Positions 25,851 through 33,506 of a DNA stretch of 64,000 nt are shown here, piece after piece (the first letter of the stretch is position 1; each line of letters begins with the position of its first letter). The stretch spans positions 1 to 64,000 of the forward strand of contig CAIWMU010000141.1 of the NCBI GenBank assembly GCA_903913865.1, read 5' to 3'. The position numbers and the translations under genes were made by a program. The stretch comes from an uncultured Verrucomicrobia subdivision 3 bacterium. GTDB lineage: Bacteria; Verrucomicrobiota; Verrucomicrobiia; Limisphaerales; UBA8199. Under the pieces are notes generated by a model that did not search any database, was not told the origin of the DNA, and saw nothing but the letters and a program-made list of their open reading frames with translations.

Positions 25851-27794
25851 ATGAATCCTTTCAAATCATCCATCTGCCTCCTGCTGCTCGCAGGAGCCAT
25901 CAGTTCCTTCGCCCAGACCGATCCCTCGTCCGCTGAAAAGCAGCGGCAGTTGATCGCCGTCCTCCAGTCCGATGCCGCTCCCGCCGAAAAAGCAATCACC
26001 TGCAAACGGCTGGTCACATGCGGCACCAGGGATGCCATCCCCGCCCTGGCCCCCCTGCTTCAGGATCCCAAACTGACATCCTGGGCGAGAATCGCGCTTG
26101 AGGCGATTCCCGGACCGGAAGCCGATGCGGCCCTCCGCGCGGCTCTCGACAAAACACAGGGCAACGTCCTCGTCGGCGTGATCAACTCCATCGGCGTTCG
26201 GCGGGATACCAAGGCCATCCCCGGCCTCATCGCCAAACTGAAGGAGGGGGATGCGAACGTGGCCTCCGCAGCGGCGGAATCACTTGGAAAAATCGGCGGC
26301 AGTGAAGCCTCCAAAGCCCTGACCCAGGCCCTCACGGGTCCGGCAGCAATCCGGTCCTCGGTTGCCTACGGCTGCGTGCTGTCAGCTGAAAACGAATTGA
26401 AGCTGGGACATTCCGGCCCCGCAACAAAACTGTATGATACCGTGCGCAAGGCTTCGGTGCCCCGCCAGCGTGTGTTGGAAGCCACCCGGGGTGCCATCCT
26501 CGCACGTGGTGCATCCGGCATCCCCCTGCTGCTTGAGAACCTCCGTTCCAGTGACTGGGCCTTTATCGGAATCGCCCTCCGGACAGCCCGTGAGCTGCCA
26601 GGAGCGAAGGTGACCGCCGCGCTGGCAAAAGAGCTGGAGACGGCGGCCGCTGATCGCCAGCAGCCCCTGTTCCTCGCGTTATCCGACCGGCAGGATGTCG
26701 CAGTTCTTCCGAAGATTCTCGACATCGCCCGGAGCGGCCCCTCGAACCTCAAGGTCCTTGCTCTGGGAATGCTGGACCGGTTCCGCGACCCCGCCGCAGT
26801 GGGCATCCTGCTTGATGCGACGGCTGGAGCAGATGCCCCCGCAGCAGCCGCTGCGAAGGCCACGCTGAACCGCCTTGGGGGCAAGGATGTCGATCACGAA
26901 CTGGCCGCCCGCCTGCCGAAAGCTGCAGGCGTCACGGCCCAGGCTCTTCTGGATCTTTGCAAGCAACGGAACATTCTGGAAGCCCTCCCGGCAGTTGTAA
27001 AACGCCTCGATGACCCAAGCGCCCCGGTGCGCCGGGCAGCGGTGGAAACGGTCGGGGCCTTGGGCTCTACTCCGGAAGCTGCGGATCTGGCAGTCAGGTT
27101 GTCCAAGACCACAGCCGCGAAGGACCGGGCCGAAATTGAGCAGGCCCTCCTCACCATCTGCGGACGGGCCGGAGCCGCCTGTGTTCCCCATGTTCTGCCT
27201 CTTGCGAAAAACCCGGATGCCTCGCTGCGGATCTCGGGAATCAATGCACTGGCGGCCATCGGCGGGAACGAAGCCGTCGCCGCGGTGGCAGCTGCCGCAC
27301 AGGATGCGGATGCCTCTGTTCAGGATGAAGCGGTCCGCGCCCTCTCAGAATGGCCGGGCAACTGGCCCAAAGACAGCTCAGTAGCCGCCCCGCTTTTGAG
27401 CCTCGCCAAGTCTGGAGGCAAGCCCGCCCATCAGGTTCAGGGTCTTCGCGGCTATCTGAAATTCATCCAGGAAACGAAGGATGTCCAGCCTGCCGACAAG
27501 ATCTCGAAAATCAATGAAGCCCTTCCCCTCATGCAGCGTTCCGAGGAGAAGCAGTTGGCCATCTCGGTGATGGGGTCAATCCCCACCGCAACGGCTCTGG
27601 AAGCACTCACCACCTTCGCGAACGACCCGGCATTGGCGGAAACCGCTTGCATGTCCATCACCCACCTCGCCAAGAGTGCCCAAGCCGCAGAGCTTCCCAA
27701 GGACGCTCTCCGTCAGGCCCTGCAACTCGCCGCCAAATCCCAGAACGAATCCACTCGAAAAGAGGCGGAGGCGGCCCTGAAGAAATTGAACTGA
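25851..27794 (+). CDS. Secreted HEAT-repeat protein
   Basis: The ATG at 25851 gives 647 residues with a signal peptide (MNPFKSSICLLLLAGAISSFAQ). A longer frame begins at 25731 inside the previous gene, but that part is not protein-like. The whole mature part is helical and alanine/leucine-rich with repeating units such as AIPALAPLLQDPKLTSWARI, AAESLGKIGGSEASKALTQA and AVVKRLDDPSAPVRRAAVET, i.e. PBS-lyase-type HEAT repeats from end to end. No catalytic motif is seen; these solenoids bind partners. The gene follows the exported oxidoreductase by 34 bases, a pairing often seen in Verrucomicrobiota, which suggests they work on the same process. Confidence 0.85.
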   Translation: MNPFKSSICLLLLAGAISSFAQTDPSSAEKQRQLIAVLQSDAAPAEKAITCKRLVTCGTRDAIPALAPLLQDPKLTSWARIALEAIPGPEADAALRAALDKTQGNVLVGVINSIGVRRDTKAIPGLIAKLKEGDANVASAAAESLGKIGGSEASKALTQALTGPAAIRSSVAYGCVLSAENELKLGHSGPATKLYDTVRKASVPRQRVLEATRGAILARGASGIPLLLENLRSSDWAFIGIALRTARELPGAKVTAALAKELETAAADRQQPLFLALSDRQDVAVLPKILDIARSGPSNLKVLALGMLDRFRDPAAVGILLDATAGADAPAAAAAKATLNRLGGKDVDHELAARLPKAAGVTAQALLDLCKQRNILEALPAVVKRLDDPSAPVRRAAVETVGALGSTPEAADLAVRLSKTTAAKDRAEIEQALLTICGRAGAACVPHVLPLAKNPDASLRISGINALAAIGGNEAVAAVAAAAQDADASVQDEAVRALSEWPGNWPKDSSVAAPLLSLAKSGGKPAHQVQGLRGYLKFIQETKDVQPADKISKINEALPLMQRSEEKQLAISVMGSIPTATALEALTTFANDPALAETACMSITHLAKSAQAAELPKDALRQALQLAAKSQNESTRKEAEAALKKLN

Positions 27795-27816
27795 TCAGCG
27801 AATACAAAACTTCCAG

Positions 27817-27850
27817 GCGGGGACTGGCAAAAACCGGTCTCCGCTTTTTT
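27817..27850 (+). terminator. Intrinsic terminator after the HEAT-repeat gene
   Basis: Arms GCGGGGACTGG (27817-27827) and CCGGTCTCCGC (27834-27844) pair over 11 bp with two G-U wobbles, with loop CAAAAA, and are followed by six T residues. Confidence 0.8.
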
Positions 27851-27889
27851 GTTTCCAGACTCTACCTGAAAGCCGGTCTCCGCTTCGCC

Positions 27890-28054
27890 TCAATGCTGTT
27901 TCTGAACGGTGCATCCGATCCTCCAAAGCATGAGGCTGTAGAGTGCCACCCCGGCGGCCAACAATCCCCAGCTCTTTTGCACGGCAAGGAGAATGCCGCA
28001 CCCAAGGAGGACGCCGAATCCGAGAAAAACAAGTGCTGCAAGAGCCAGTTTCAT
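27890..28054 (-). CDS. Possible small two-helix membrane protein
   Basis: The ATG at 28054 gives 54 residues (MKLALAALVFLGFGVLLGCG as first helix, SWGLLAAGVALYSLMLWRIG as second). Two hydrophobic helices with a short polar turn and a small charged tail look like a genuine integral membrane peptide. No family is recognised and no Shine-Dalgarno is seen. The frame lies just downstream of the radical SAM gene on the same strand, so it could be the last cistron of that unit. Confidence 0.4.
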   Translation of the reverse strand: MKLALAALVFLGFGVLLGCGILLAVQKSWGLLAAGVALYSLMLWRIGCTVQKQH

Positions 28055-28101
28055 GGGTTGAACCGTAGTCGAAGATCTCCGAATAGTCAAAATGACGATC
28101 C

Positions 28102-29664
28102 TCAACCGTGCCGGGCCTGGCGCTTTAAGGACCCCGCATGCCCACGGTGGGGCTCCGGCCCCTCATCCAGCAGGAAGTCCTTTAGAAGCGACGGTTTGTC
28201 CTGACGCCCACCCCGCTTGTAATCAATCCACAAAGCCCGGGCGGCAACCGTGGGCTCAACCCCCACCTCCTGCCTCAGGTATTCAAAGATCAACTCCATC
28301 AACCGGGCGAGTGCGATGCTGTCCGTCCTCCTGGTTTTCGCATACAACCAATCGCTCCATTTCATGAAGGCGGCGAACGGGGATGACTGCCCGCTCCACA
28401 ACAAGGGGGTGGTTTCGACAAAATTCCCACTATTCCCGACGAGATCCCAATATCGGGCAAACCGCTTCACCCGCTGCATGAGGGGAAAATTTATCAGGCG
28501 GTTCTCGAGAATCTCATACGGGGGATGGGGGTTGTAGATCATTCCAAACGCCGCATCATGTCTCGAAAGGGTCGTCCCCCGCAGCCGTTTCAGGATTCCC
28601 ACCTGGATTTCGTGCGGCTGCAAGGCGATCAGTTGATCAAAACCGGAACCGAAACTCTCCAACGATTCCCCAGGCAATCCAGCGATCAGGTCGGCATGGA
28701 TATGGGCATGGGTCCGGGACCGCAGAAATGCAAGATTCTCCCGCAGCCTGCCGTAATCCTGCCGACGCTCGATCAACCCACCCACTTCCGGGTTGAAGGT
28801 CTGAACACCCACCTCCAGTTGGATCGAACCTGCCGGAAACTTGCAGATCATCTCCCGCAATTCTGTGGGAAGACGGTCAGGAACCATCTCAAAATGAAAC
28901 AACATCCCCGGTTGCCATCGTTCCAACAGGAAACCGAGAATTTCCAGGCTGACCCCGACGTTCAAATTGAAGGTCCGGTCCACAAACTTCAGGTGCCGCG
29001 CGCCCCGGGAAATAAGGCCGTCCAGATGCTCAAGAAAACCCTGCCCTGCCCCTGATTCCCGGCGAGCCAAAGGTGATGACTTCAGCGGGGACTGCCGCAC
29101 AGGAATATCGAGGGAAGAAAGGCAGAATTCGCACTTGAACGGGCACCCGCGCGAGGCTTCAACATAGATGATACGATGGGCAATATCGTCGGCACTGTAG
29201 AGGTCATAAGGCAGCACAAGCCGCGAAAACTCCGGAACTGGCGGGCGAATGATCTTTTGGCCGGGGACCTGACCGTTCAACAACTGGCAACACAACTCGG
29301 GAAATGCCAGATCCGCCTCACCGGCGATCACGTAGTCGGCCAGCGCAACGACCGCCTGCCCCTCCGTCTCATAACTCACCTCCGGCCCGCCAAGAACAAT
29401 CGACACATCCGGCGCAAGCCGCTTGAGCAAGCACACCACCTCCGTCGTCTGGGTCACGTTCCAGATGTAAACACCCAGCCCGATGATCCGTGGTCTTTCC
29501 CTCAGCAGGTTCTCCACCACATCGATAGGCCGCTGGCTGATCTCGAACTCCCTGATCTCAGCACGGGTCCGCAGGTCTCCAAGATTTGCCAGCAGGTAGC
29601 GTAACCCGAACGCCGCATGAATATACTTGGCGTTCAGAGTCGCGAGAAGAATGTCCGGAACCAT
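28102..29664 (-). CDS. B12-binding-domain radical SAM protein (DUF4080 type)
   Basis: A protein of 520 residues. The N-terminal cobalamin-binding-like Rossmann domain (about 1-135) contains IIGLGVYIWNV and SIVLGGPEVSYE. The radical SAM core follows with the cluster motif CPFKCEFC (Cys174, Cys178, Cys181) in VEASRGCPFKCEFCLSS, and the C-terminal third fits DUF4080. Such proteins use a 4Fe-4S cluster and S-adenosylmethionine, often with cobalamin, for methylation or rearrangement; the substrate for this subgroup is not known. The first 265 bases of this gene region are duplicated in decayed form at 33188-33398, on the far side of the two-component/SGNH segment. Confidence 0.9.
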   Translation of the reverse strand: MVPDILLATLNAKYIHAAFGLRYLLANLGDLRTRAEIREFEISQRPIDVVENLLRERPRIIGLGVYIWNVTQTTEVVCLLKRLAPDVSIVLGGPEVSYETEGQAVVALADYVIAGEADLAFPELCCQLLNGQVPGQKIIRPPVPEFSRLVLPYDLYSADDIAHRIIYVEASRGCPFKCEFCLSSLDIPVRQSPLKSSPLARRESGAGQGFLEHLDGLISRGARHLKFVDRTFNLNVGVSLEILGFLLERWQPGMLFHFEMVPDRLPTELREMICKFPAGSIQLEVGVQTFNPEVGGLIERRQDYGRLRENLAFLRSRTHAHIHADLIAGLPGESLESFGSGFDQLIALQPHEIQVGILKRLRGTTLSRHDAAFGMIYNPHPPYEILENRLINFPLMQRVKRFARYWDLVGNSGNFVETTPLLWSGQSSPFAAFMKWSDWLYAKTRRTDSIALARLMELIFEYLRQEVGVEPTVAARALWIDYKRGGRQDKPSLLKDFLLDEGPEPHRGHAGSLKRQARHG

Positions 29665-29699
29665 GGCAAAAATTAACCCAAATATCGGCCTTGAATAGC
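29433..29699 (+). repeat. Radical SAM gene start, intact copy of a direct duplication
   Basis: This stretch covers the first about 77 codons of the radical SAM gene and 35 bases before it. It is repeated in the same orientation at 33188-33398. The second copy is 56 bases shorter owing to one internal deletion and otherwise aligns without net length change up to TTGAATAGC. Confidence 0.9.
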
Positions 29700-29748
29700 C
29701 GAAGTTTCGGAATTACCCCGCTTTTCAAGCTTCATCTCCAACATCCTC

Positions 29749-30405
29749 TCAAATCCTGCGGTTCTCTCCACTATCCTTGCAGTAGGCAATGATTTCACGG
29801 CGGCTGCCGACGTGGAGTTTCTCGTAAATGCGCCGGACGTAGGTCGCCACGGTATTGCTTGTGATGCCGAGTTCGGCGGCGATCTCCTTGTAGGAGAGCC
29901 CGTCGACCACGAATTTCAGGACTTGATGCTCTCTCGGACCCAGGCGGACATCCTCCAGATCCGCACCGGTCGCCGGTGGATTCCGTTTGAGACGAAAGAA
30001 ATCGACGACCTCACGTGCGATGCCCGGACTCATGGGCACCCCACCGGCCCGAATCTCACGGATCGCTGTGATCAGTTTTCTGGGCATGACCGGTTTGACC
30101 AGGTATCCGTGAGCTCCGGCAGCTAGCGCCCGGAAGATCGTCACAGGATCCTGATAAACGGTCAGCATGATGATCTCAACGCCAGACAGTTGCGTAGAGA
30201 TTCGGGCCACGCACTCCACGCCGCTGAGGTCTGGCAGGTTGATGTCCATGAGGATGACGTCCGGGGCGAGCAGCGGCAGGTTGGCCACCGCAGTGGTGCC
30301 GTCCGCAAAGGCGCCGACGCATTGGCAGTCCTTCGCGCTGGCGAGCACATCACCCACCACTTTCCGGATGCGCTCATCATCCTCGACAATGGCCACTCTG
30401 ATCAT
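29749..30405 (-). CDS. NarL/LuxR-type response regulator
   Basis: A protein of 218 residues. The receiver domain (1-120) has acidic pocket VEDDE, phosphoacceptor Asp54 in ILMDINLPDLSG and conserved Lys in GYLVKPVMPRKL. A LuxR-type helix-turn-helix follows at about 148-205 (LGPREHQVLKFVVDGLSYKE, then IAAELGITSNTVATYVRRIY). It is the output protein of the kinase encoded upstream, whose stop it overlaps by four bases (ATGA). It probably regulates the divergent SGNH hydrolase gene beyond the kinase and perhaps its own operon, given the palindrome at 32198-32220. Confidence 0.93.
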   Translation of the reverse strand: MIRVAIVEDDERIRKVVGDVLASAKDCQCVGAFADGTTAVANLPLLAPDVILMDINLPDLSGVECVARISTQLSGVEIIMLTVYQDPVTIFRALAAGAHGYLVKPVMPRKLITAIREIRAGGVPMSPGIAREVVDFFRLKRNPPATGADLEDVRLGPREHQVLKFVVDGLSYKEIAAELGITSNTVATYVRRIYEKLHVGSRREIIAYCKDSGENRRI

Positions 30406-32126
30406 GGGAATTTCCTGGTTGGCGCTGGATTTTCGACTGTCAACGGTGCCACAAATTCGACACGGGTTCCCCCGCCAGAGCGGTTGGCGAGCTCGAAACG
30501 GCCGCCAATTTCTTCCATCCGCCGACGCATGTTTGTCAACCCTTCATGGGTGCCAGCGACGGTCGTCTGTTCGTGTGCAAAACCGCAACCATTGTCCTCG
30601 ATGCCGATTCGCAGGTTGGTGCTCTCAGCTCGTATTTCGACGCGGATCAAATCGGCCCGGGCGTGTCTGACGGCGTTGTTCAGCGCCTCGCGCACGGCCA
30701 GGAACAAATAGTGCCGGACTTTACCAGCCAGGGCTGTATCAGGCATATCCTGCGGGATGTCAAAGCGAACTCGCAGACCGGCCGCCTCGAGGAAGTGCGA
30801 ATTACATTCCGTCAGATAATTAACGAACCCCCTGACGGTGTCGTTGGCGGGATTGATGGCCCATACGATCTCGTCCACGCTGCGCGTCAATTCAGTCGCC
30901 GATTGGCTGATGCGCTTGACCCGCTTCAGAGTATCGGCAGTCGGGCCTTGCTCCAGATCGTTGTGGACCCAATCACTCTGCATCGCGATTTCAACCAACC
31001 CCGCACCGATGTTGTCATGCAGATCTCGGGCGATCCGGGCGCGCTCACATTCCATCGCGTGCTCCTGCTCCAACCCCGCGACCTGACGCTGCATCCGTTG
31101 CTGGACCGCAAGGCGACCGATCAAGGCGGTGGCGGCAGCCGCTAATGCGCCCGTGACCAGCCAAAACTCCCACCGTTGATACAGGGGGGCAACCACCATC
31201 AATGGCAGCGACACCTCCTGACCGGTCAACTCACCATTCGCTTTGGCTGCAGCCACGCGAAACCAATAGCGCCCGGGTTTCAACCACGAGTATTCCACCT
31301 GTCCGCGGCCGCTGCCGCCGATGCTGTGAGCCGTCTTCCACTCCAGAGTCAAATGGTTGCTCGGAGCTACGGGAATAAAGACGTTCAAGGCCCAGTTGCC
31401 AAAAAAGTAAGGACTGTCATCCTGAATCGCCAGAATGGGGTGCCGCACTGGCGTCATCCGCGTCAGCAAGACGGCCAGTTCCGCGCGCGACCCTTCGCGC
31501 ACCCAATTGAGCGGTGAGCCCAACGGATGAATCAGGTCTGATCCGGAAGTGATGCTCAAATCATGGACCATGGGCGGTCTACCCTTTGCCTGTTCAACCA
31601 GCAAACGCACACCATCCACTCCAAGCATGCCGATGGCTGAATCGCTGCCGTGGGAGATAAAGGAGATCCTCGCGGAAGCCGTTCGCGCGGGCGCGGTGGC
31701 AATTTCACGTCGTGCTGCGAACTCCGATGTTTCGACATCACCCCGCCAACCTGGTGTTTCCCCTTCCATGTAGAATTCACTGCTGCCCACCACCTGTCCG
31801 TGCCGGTCCCGGAAGTAAATGATCGCTCGCATCTTCACCGGGATGTCCTGCCATGTATCATCGTGACCCTCCAGCTTGTAGCGCAGGCGCATCTTGCGCG
31901 TGCTGTTGCTGTCGCCCTCCGTAAAGTGAAAACGCACCGAGCGGACGGTGGAGTGAATGGTCAACGGCGTGGAATTTCCGACATCACTCGCCGAAATATC
32001 CTGCACTCGACCATCCGTCTCGATCTGCGAGATCCGGATGTCGGCCCAAGCGTCCAGACTAAACAACCAAAGACCGAAGGCGAGCAGACCCGTAGTCATC
32101 ATTGTTCTGAACAGTGCGTTTTGCAT
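30402..32126 (-). CDS. NarX/DesK-type sensor histidine kinase with extracellular sensor
   Basis: The start at 32126 (MQNALFRTMMTTGLLAFGLW) gives 574 residues and a signal-anchor helix; the frame extends 20 codons upstream without support. A large periplasmic region of beta-rich sequence (about 30-315) ends in a Y_Y_Y-like segment (YSWLKPGRYWFRVAA). A transmembrane helix near 325-350 follows, then a HisKA_3 domain with His370 in RIARDLHDNIGAGL, and a HATPase_c domain with DNGCGFAHE and GTHEGLTNMRRRMEEIGG. It pairs with the NarL-type regulator downstream. The kinase type and periplasmic propeller-end module are common in sugar sensing by Verrucomicrobiota, but the ligand is unknown. Confidence 0.9.
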   Translation of the reverse strand: MQNALFRTMMTTGLLAFGLWLFSLDAWADIRISQIETDGRVQDISASDVGNSTPLTIHSTVRSVRFHFTEGDSNSTRKMRLRYKLEGHDDTWQDIPVKMRAIIYFRDRHGQVVGSSEFYMEGETPGWRGDVETSEFAARREIATAPARTASARISFISHGSDSAIGMLGVDGVRLLVEQAKGRPPMVHDLSITSGSDLIHPLGSPLNWVREGSRAELAVLLTRMTPVRHPILAIQDDSPYFFGNWALNVFIPVAPSNHLTLEWKTAHSIGGSGRGQVEYSWLKPGRYWFRVAAAKANGELTGQEVSLPLMVVAPLYQRWEFWLVTGALAAAATALIGRLAVQQRMQRQVAGLEQEHAMECERARIARDLHDNIGAGLVEIAMQSDWVHNDLEQGPTADTLKRVKRISQSATELTRSVDEIVWAINPANDTVRGFVNYLTECNSHFLEAAGLRVRFDIPQDMPDTALAGKVRHYLFLAVREALNNAVRHARADLIRVEIRAESTNLRIGIEDNGCGFAHEQTTVAGTHEGLTNMRRRMEEIGGRFELANRSGGGTRVEFVAPLTVENPAPTRKFP

Positions 32127-32197
32127 CACGGCGCTTCGTTTGCCGCACCGAAGATACCAACTCCTTGTGGACCCGACAACGGCCAACCCCGTCCAGC

Positions 32198-32220
32198 CAT
32201 GTCACAATCTCTGTGACATG
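32198..32220. promoter_or_regulatory. Perfect palindrome, candidate operator between the kinase and SGNH genes
   Basis: CATGTCACA (32198-32206), spacer ATCTC, TGTGACATG (32212-32220): 9-bp perfect arms in the 130-base gap between two divergent genes. The spacing and orientation differ from the CRP consensus (TGTGA-N6-TCACA). A binding site for the adjacent NarL-type regulator is the simplest reading. Confidence 0.5.
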
Positions 32221-32256
32221 ACGCACGCAGAAAATCCAGCCACAATGGCTTCCGTT

Positions 32257-33159
32257 ATGAAGACATTATTTGCAATGTTTGGTTGCCTCGCATCCCTCTC
32301 GGTGCAGGCCCTCAACTATCCCTACGCACCTTACAACGAAGGCAAAATGGACCCGCAGAAGTCCGGTTGGCCGTTGACGGAAGATGAGCGAAATTATGTC
32401 CTGCTTCCAGAGCATGACCGGCGTCCTGGCCGGGAAAGCCTCCAGCACAGGCCAACTATGTGGCCTGTGGTGCCCTCCGCAGGATACTGGGGGGGCACAA
32501 GTTGGCTGGATGCCCACATGAGCCTGGTCAAGACCGTCCAAGCCAGTAAAGGGCCAACCGACGTTCTGCTGGTTGGCGATAGTATCACGATGCAGTGGGG
32601 CGCAGCGTGGACAAAATATTTTCCGTCGCTGAGAGCAGTCAACATCGGCATCGGTGGCGACAAGACCCAGAATGTCCTGTGGAGACTTGACCACGGAGGC
32701 GTGGAAGGCCTGAATCCGCGGATTGTCTTACTACTCATCGGCAACAACAACATGTTCTTCGCACCGGAGACAGGTATTGATCCAGCCGCACAAGGCATCA
32801 AGCTCTGCGTGGACAACCTGTGCGACAAGTTTCCAAAAGCATCCGTCATCGTGGTAAAGATGTTCCCGGCATACGAACCCCGCAACCCGTTCTACGAAAA
32901 CATCAAGAAGGTGAACGCAGCGTTGGACACATTGAACCTGGAGGCCAACCCAAAAATCCGACTGTTAGACATTTGGGAAGACATGGTGAACACCGACGGC
33001 ACCTTGAAAAAGGAGTTGTTTACTCCCGACAACATTCATCTTTCTCAGGATGGAGGCTACCGGCTCTATGCGGAAAAACTGAAACCCCTGCTCGAGGCTT
33101 TTCTAGCCGGAAAGGACGTGCCAAAGTCAGCTCCGAAAGCACATATCATTTCGCGGTAA
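32257..33159 (+). CDS. Secreted SGNH/GDSL hydrolase (platelet-activating factor acetylhydrolase-like)
   Basis: The ATG at 32257 gives 300 residues with a signal peptide ([18 protein letters not shown]); ATGs at 32218 and 32245 precede it in frame, and the first overlaps the palindrome. The catalytic blocks are clear: [14 protein letters not shown] (Ser), [11 protein letters not shown] (Gly block), [10 protein letters not shown] (Asn) and [10 protein letters not shown] (Asp-x-x-His). This set matches GDSL-like lipases/acylhydrolases of the PAF-acetylhydrolase type, which deacylate lipids or remove acetyl groups from glycans. Being exported and divergent from a sensor kinase gene, it may act on the signal molecule or on the same glycan that is sensed. 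It lies within the segment bracketed by the radical SAM duplication. Confidence 0.88.
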   Translation: MKTLFAMFGCLASLSVQALNYPYAPYNEGKMDPQKSGWPLTEDERNYVLLPEHDRRPGRESLQHRPTMWPVVPSAGYWGGTSWLDAHMSLVKTVQASKGPTDVLLVGDSITMQWGAAWTKYFPSLRAVNIGIGGDKTQNVLWRLDHGGVEGLNPRIVLLLIGNNNMFFAPETGIDPAAQGIKLCVDNLCDKFPKASVIVVKMFPAYEPRNPFYENIKKVNAALDTLNLEANPKIRLLDIWEDMVNTDGTLKKELFTPDNIHLSQDGGYRLYAEKLKPLLEAFLAGKDVPKSAPKAHIISR

Positions 33160-33187
33160 CAATCGATAGGATGAGACCATCGCAACG

Positions 33188-33398
33188 ACACCGCCTCCGT
33201 CGTCCGGGTCACGTTCCAGATGTAAAAGCCCAGCCCGATGATCCGTGGCTTTTCCCTCAGCACGGGTCCGGAGGACTACGAGATTTGCCAGCAGGTAGCG
33301 TAACCCGAACGCCGCATGAATATACTTGGCGTTCAGAGTCGCGAGAAGAATGTCCGGAACCATGGCAAAAATTAACCCAAATATCGGCCTTGAATAGC
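33188..33398 (-). pseudogene. Decayed copy of the radical SAM gene start
   Basis: The minus strand reads [20 protein letters not shown] and LRYLLANL as in the intact gene at 29664. It then shifts frame, because 56 bases present in the intact copy are missing here. The deletion lies exactly between two CTCAGCA heptamers of the intact sequence, leaving one. The remaining part reads [14 protein letters not shown] in another frame, where the intact gene has GLGVYIWNVTQTTE. About 210 bases remain and homology stops at both ends. It cannot encode a working protein. Confidence 0.9.
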
Positions 33399-33506
33399 GA
33401 AAATTCGACGCACCACATGATGCCTGTGGTGCCCCGTCAACCCAGCAGGGCTGACCTCAACGCCTGCTTCAAGATTCAGAAATACTGGAACCGGGATTGG
33501 ACACCC

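Noticed and set aside
32198-32220. CRP/FNR-type binding site
   Set aside because: The TGTGA and TCACA halves are in the reverse order and have a 5-base spacer, so it does not match the CRP consensus; kept only as a generic operator.
33411-33431. CACCACA-TGATGCC-TGTGGTG inverted repeat downstream of the RND operon
   Set aside because: 7-bp arms without a T run on either strand; could be a weak terminator or chance, not enough to call.
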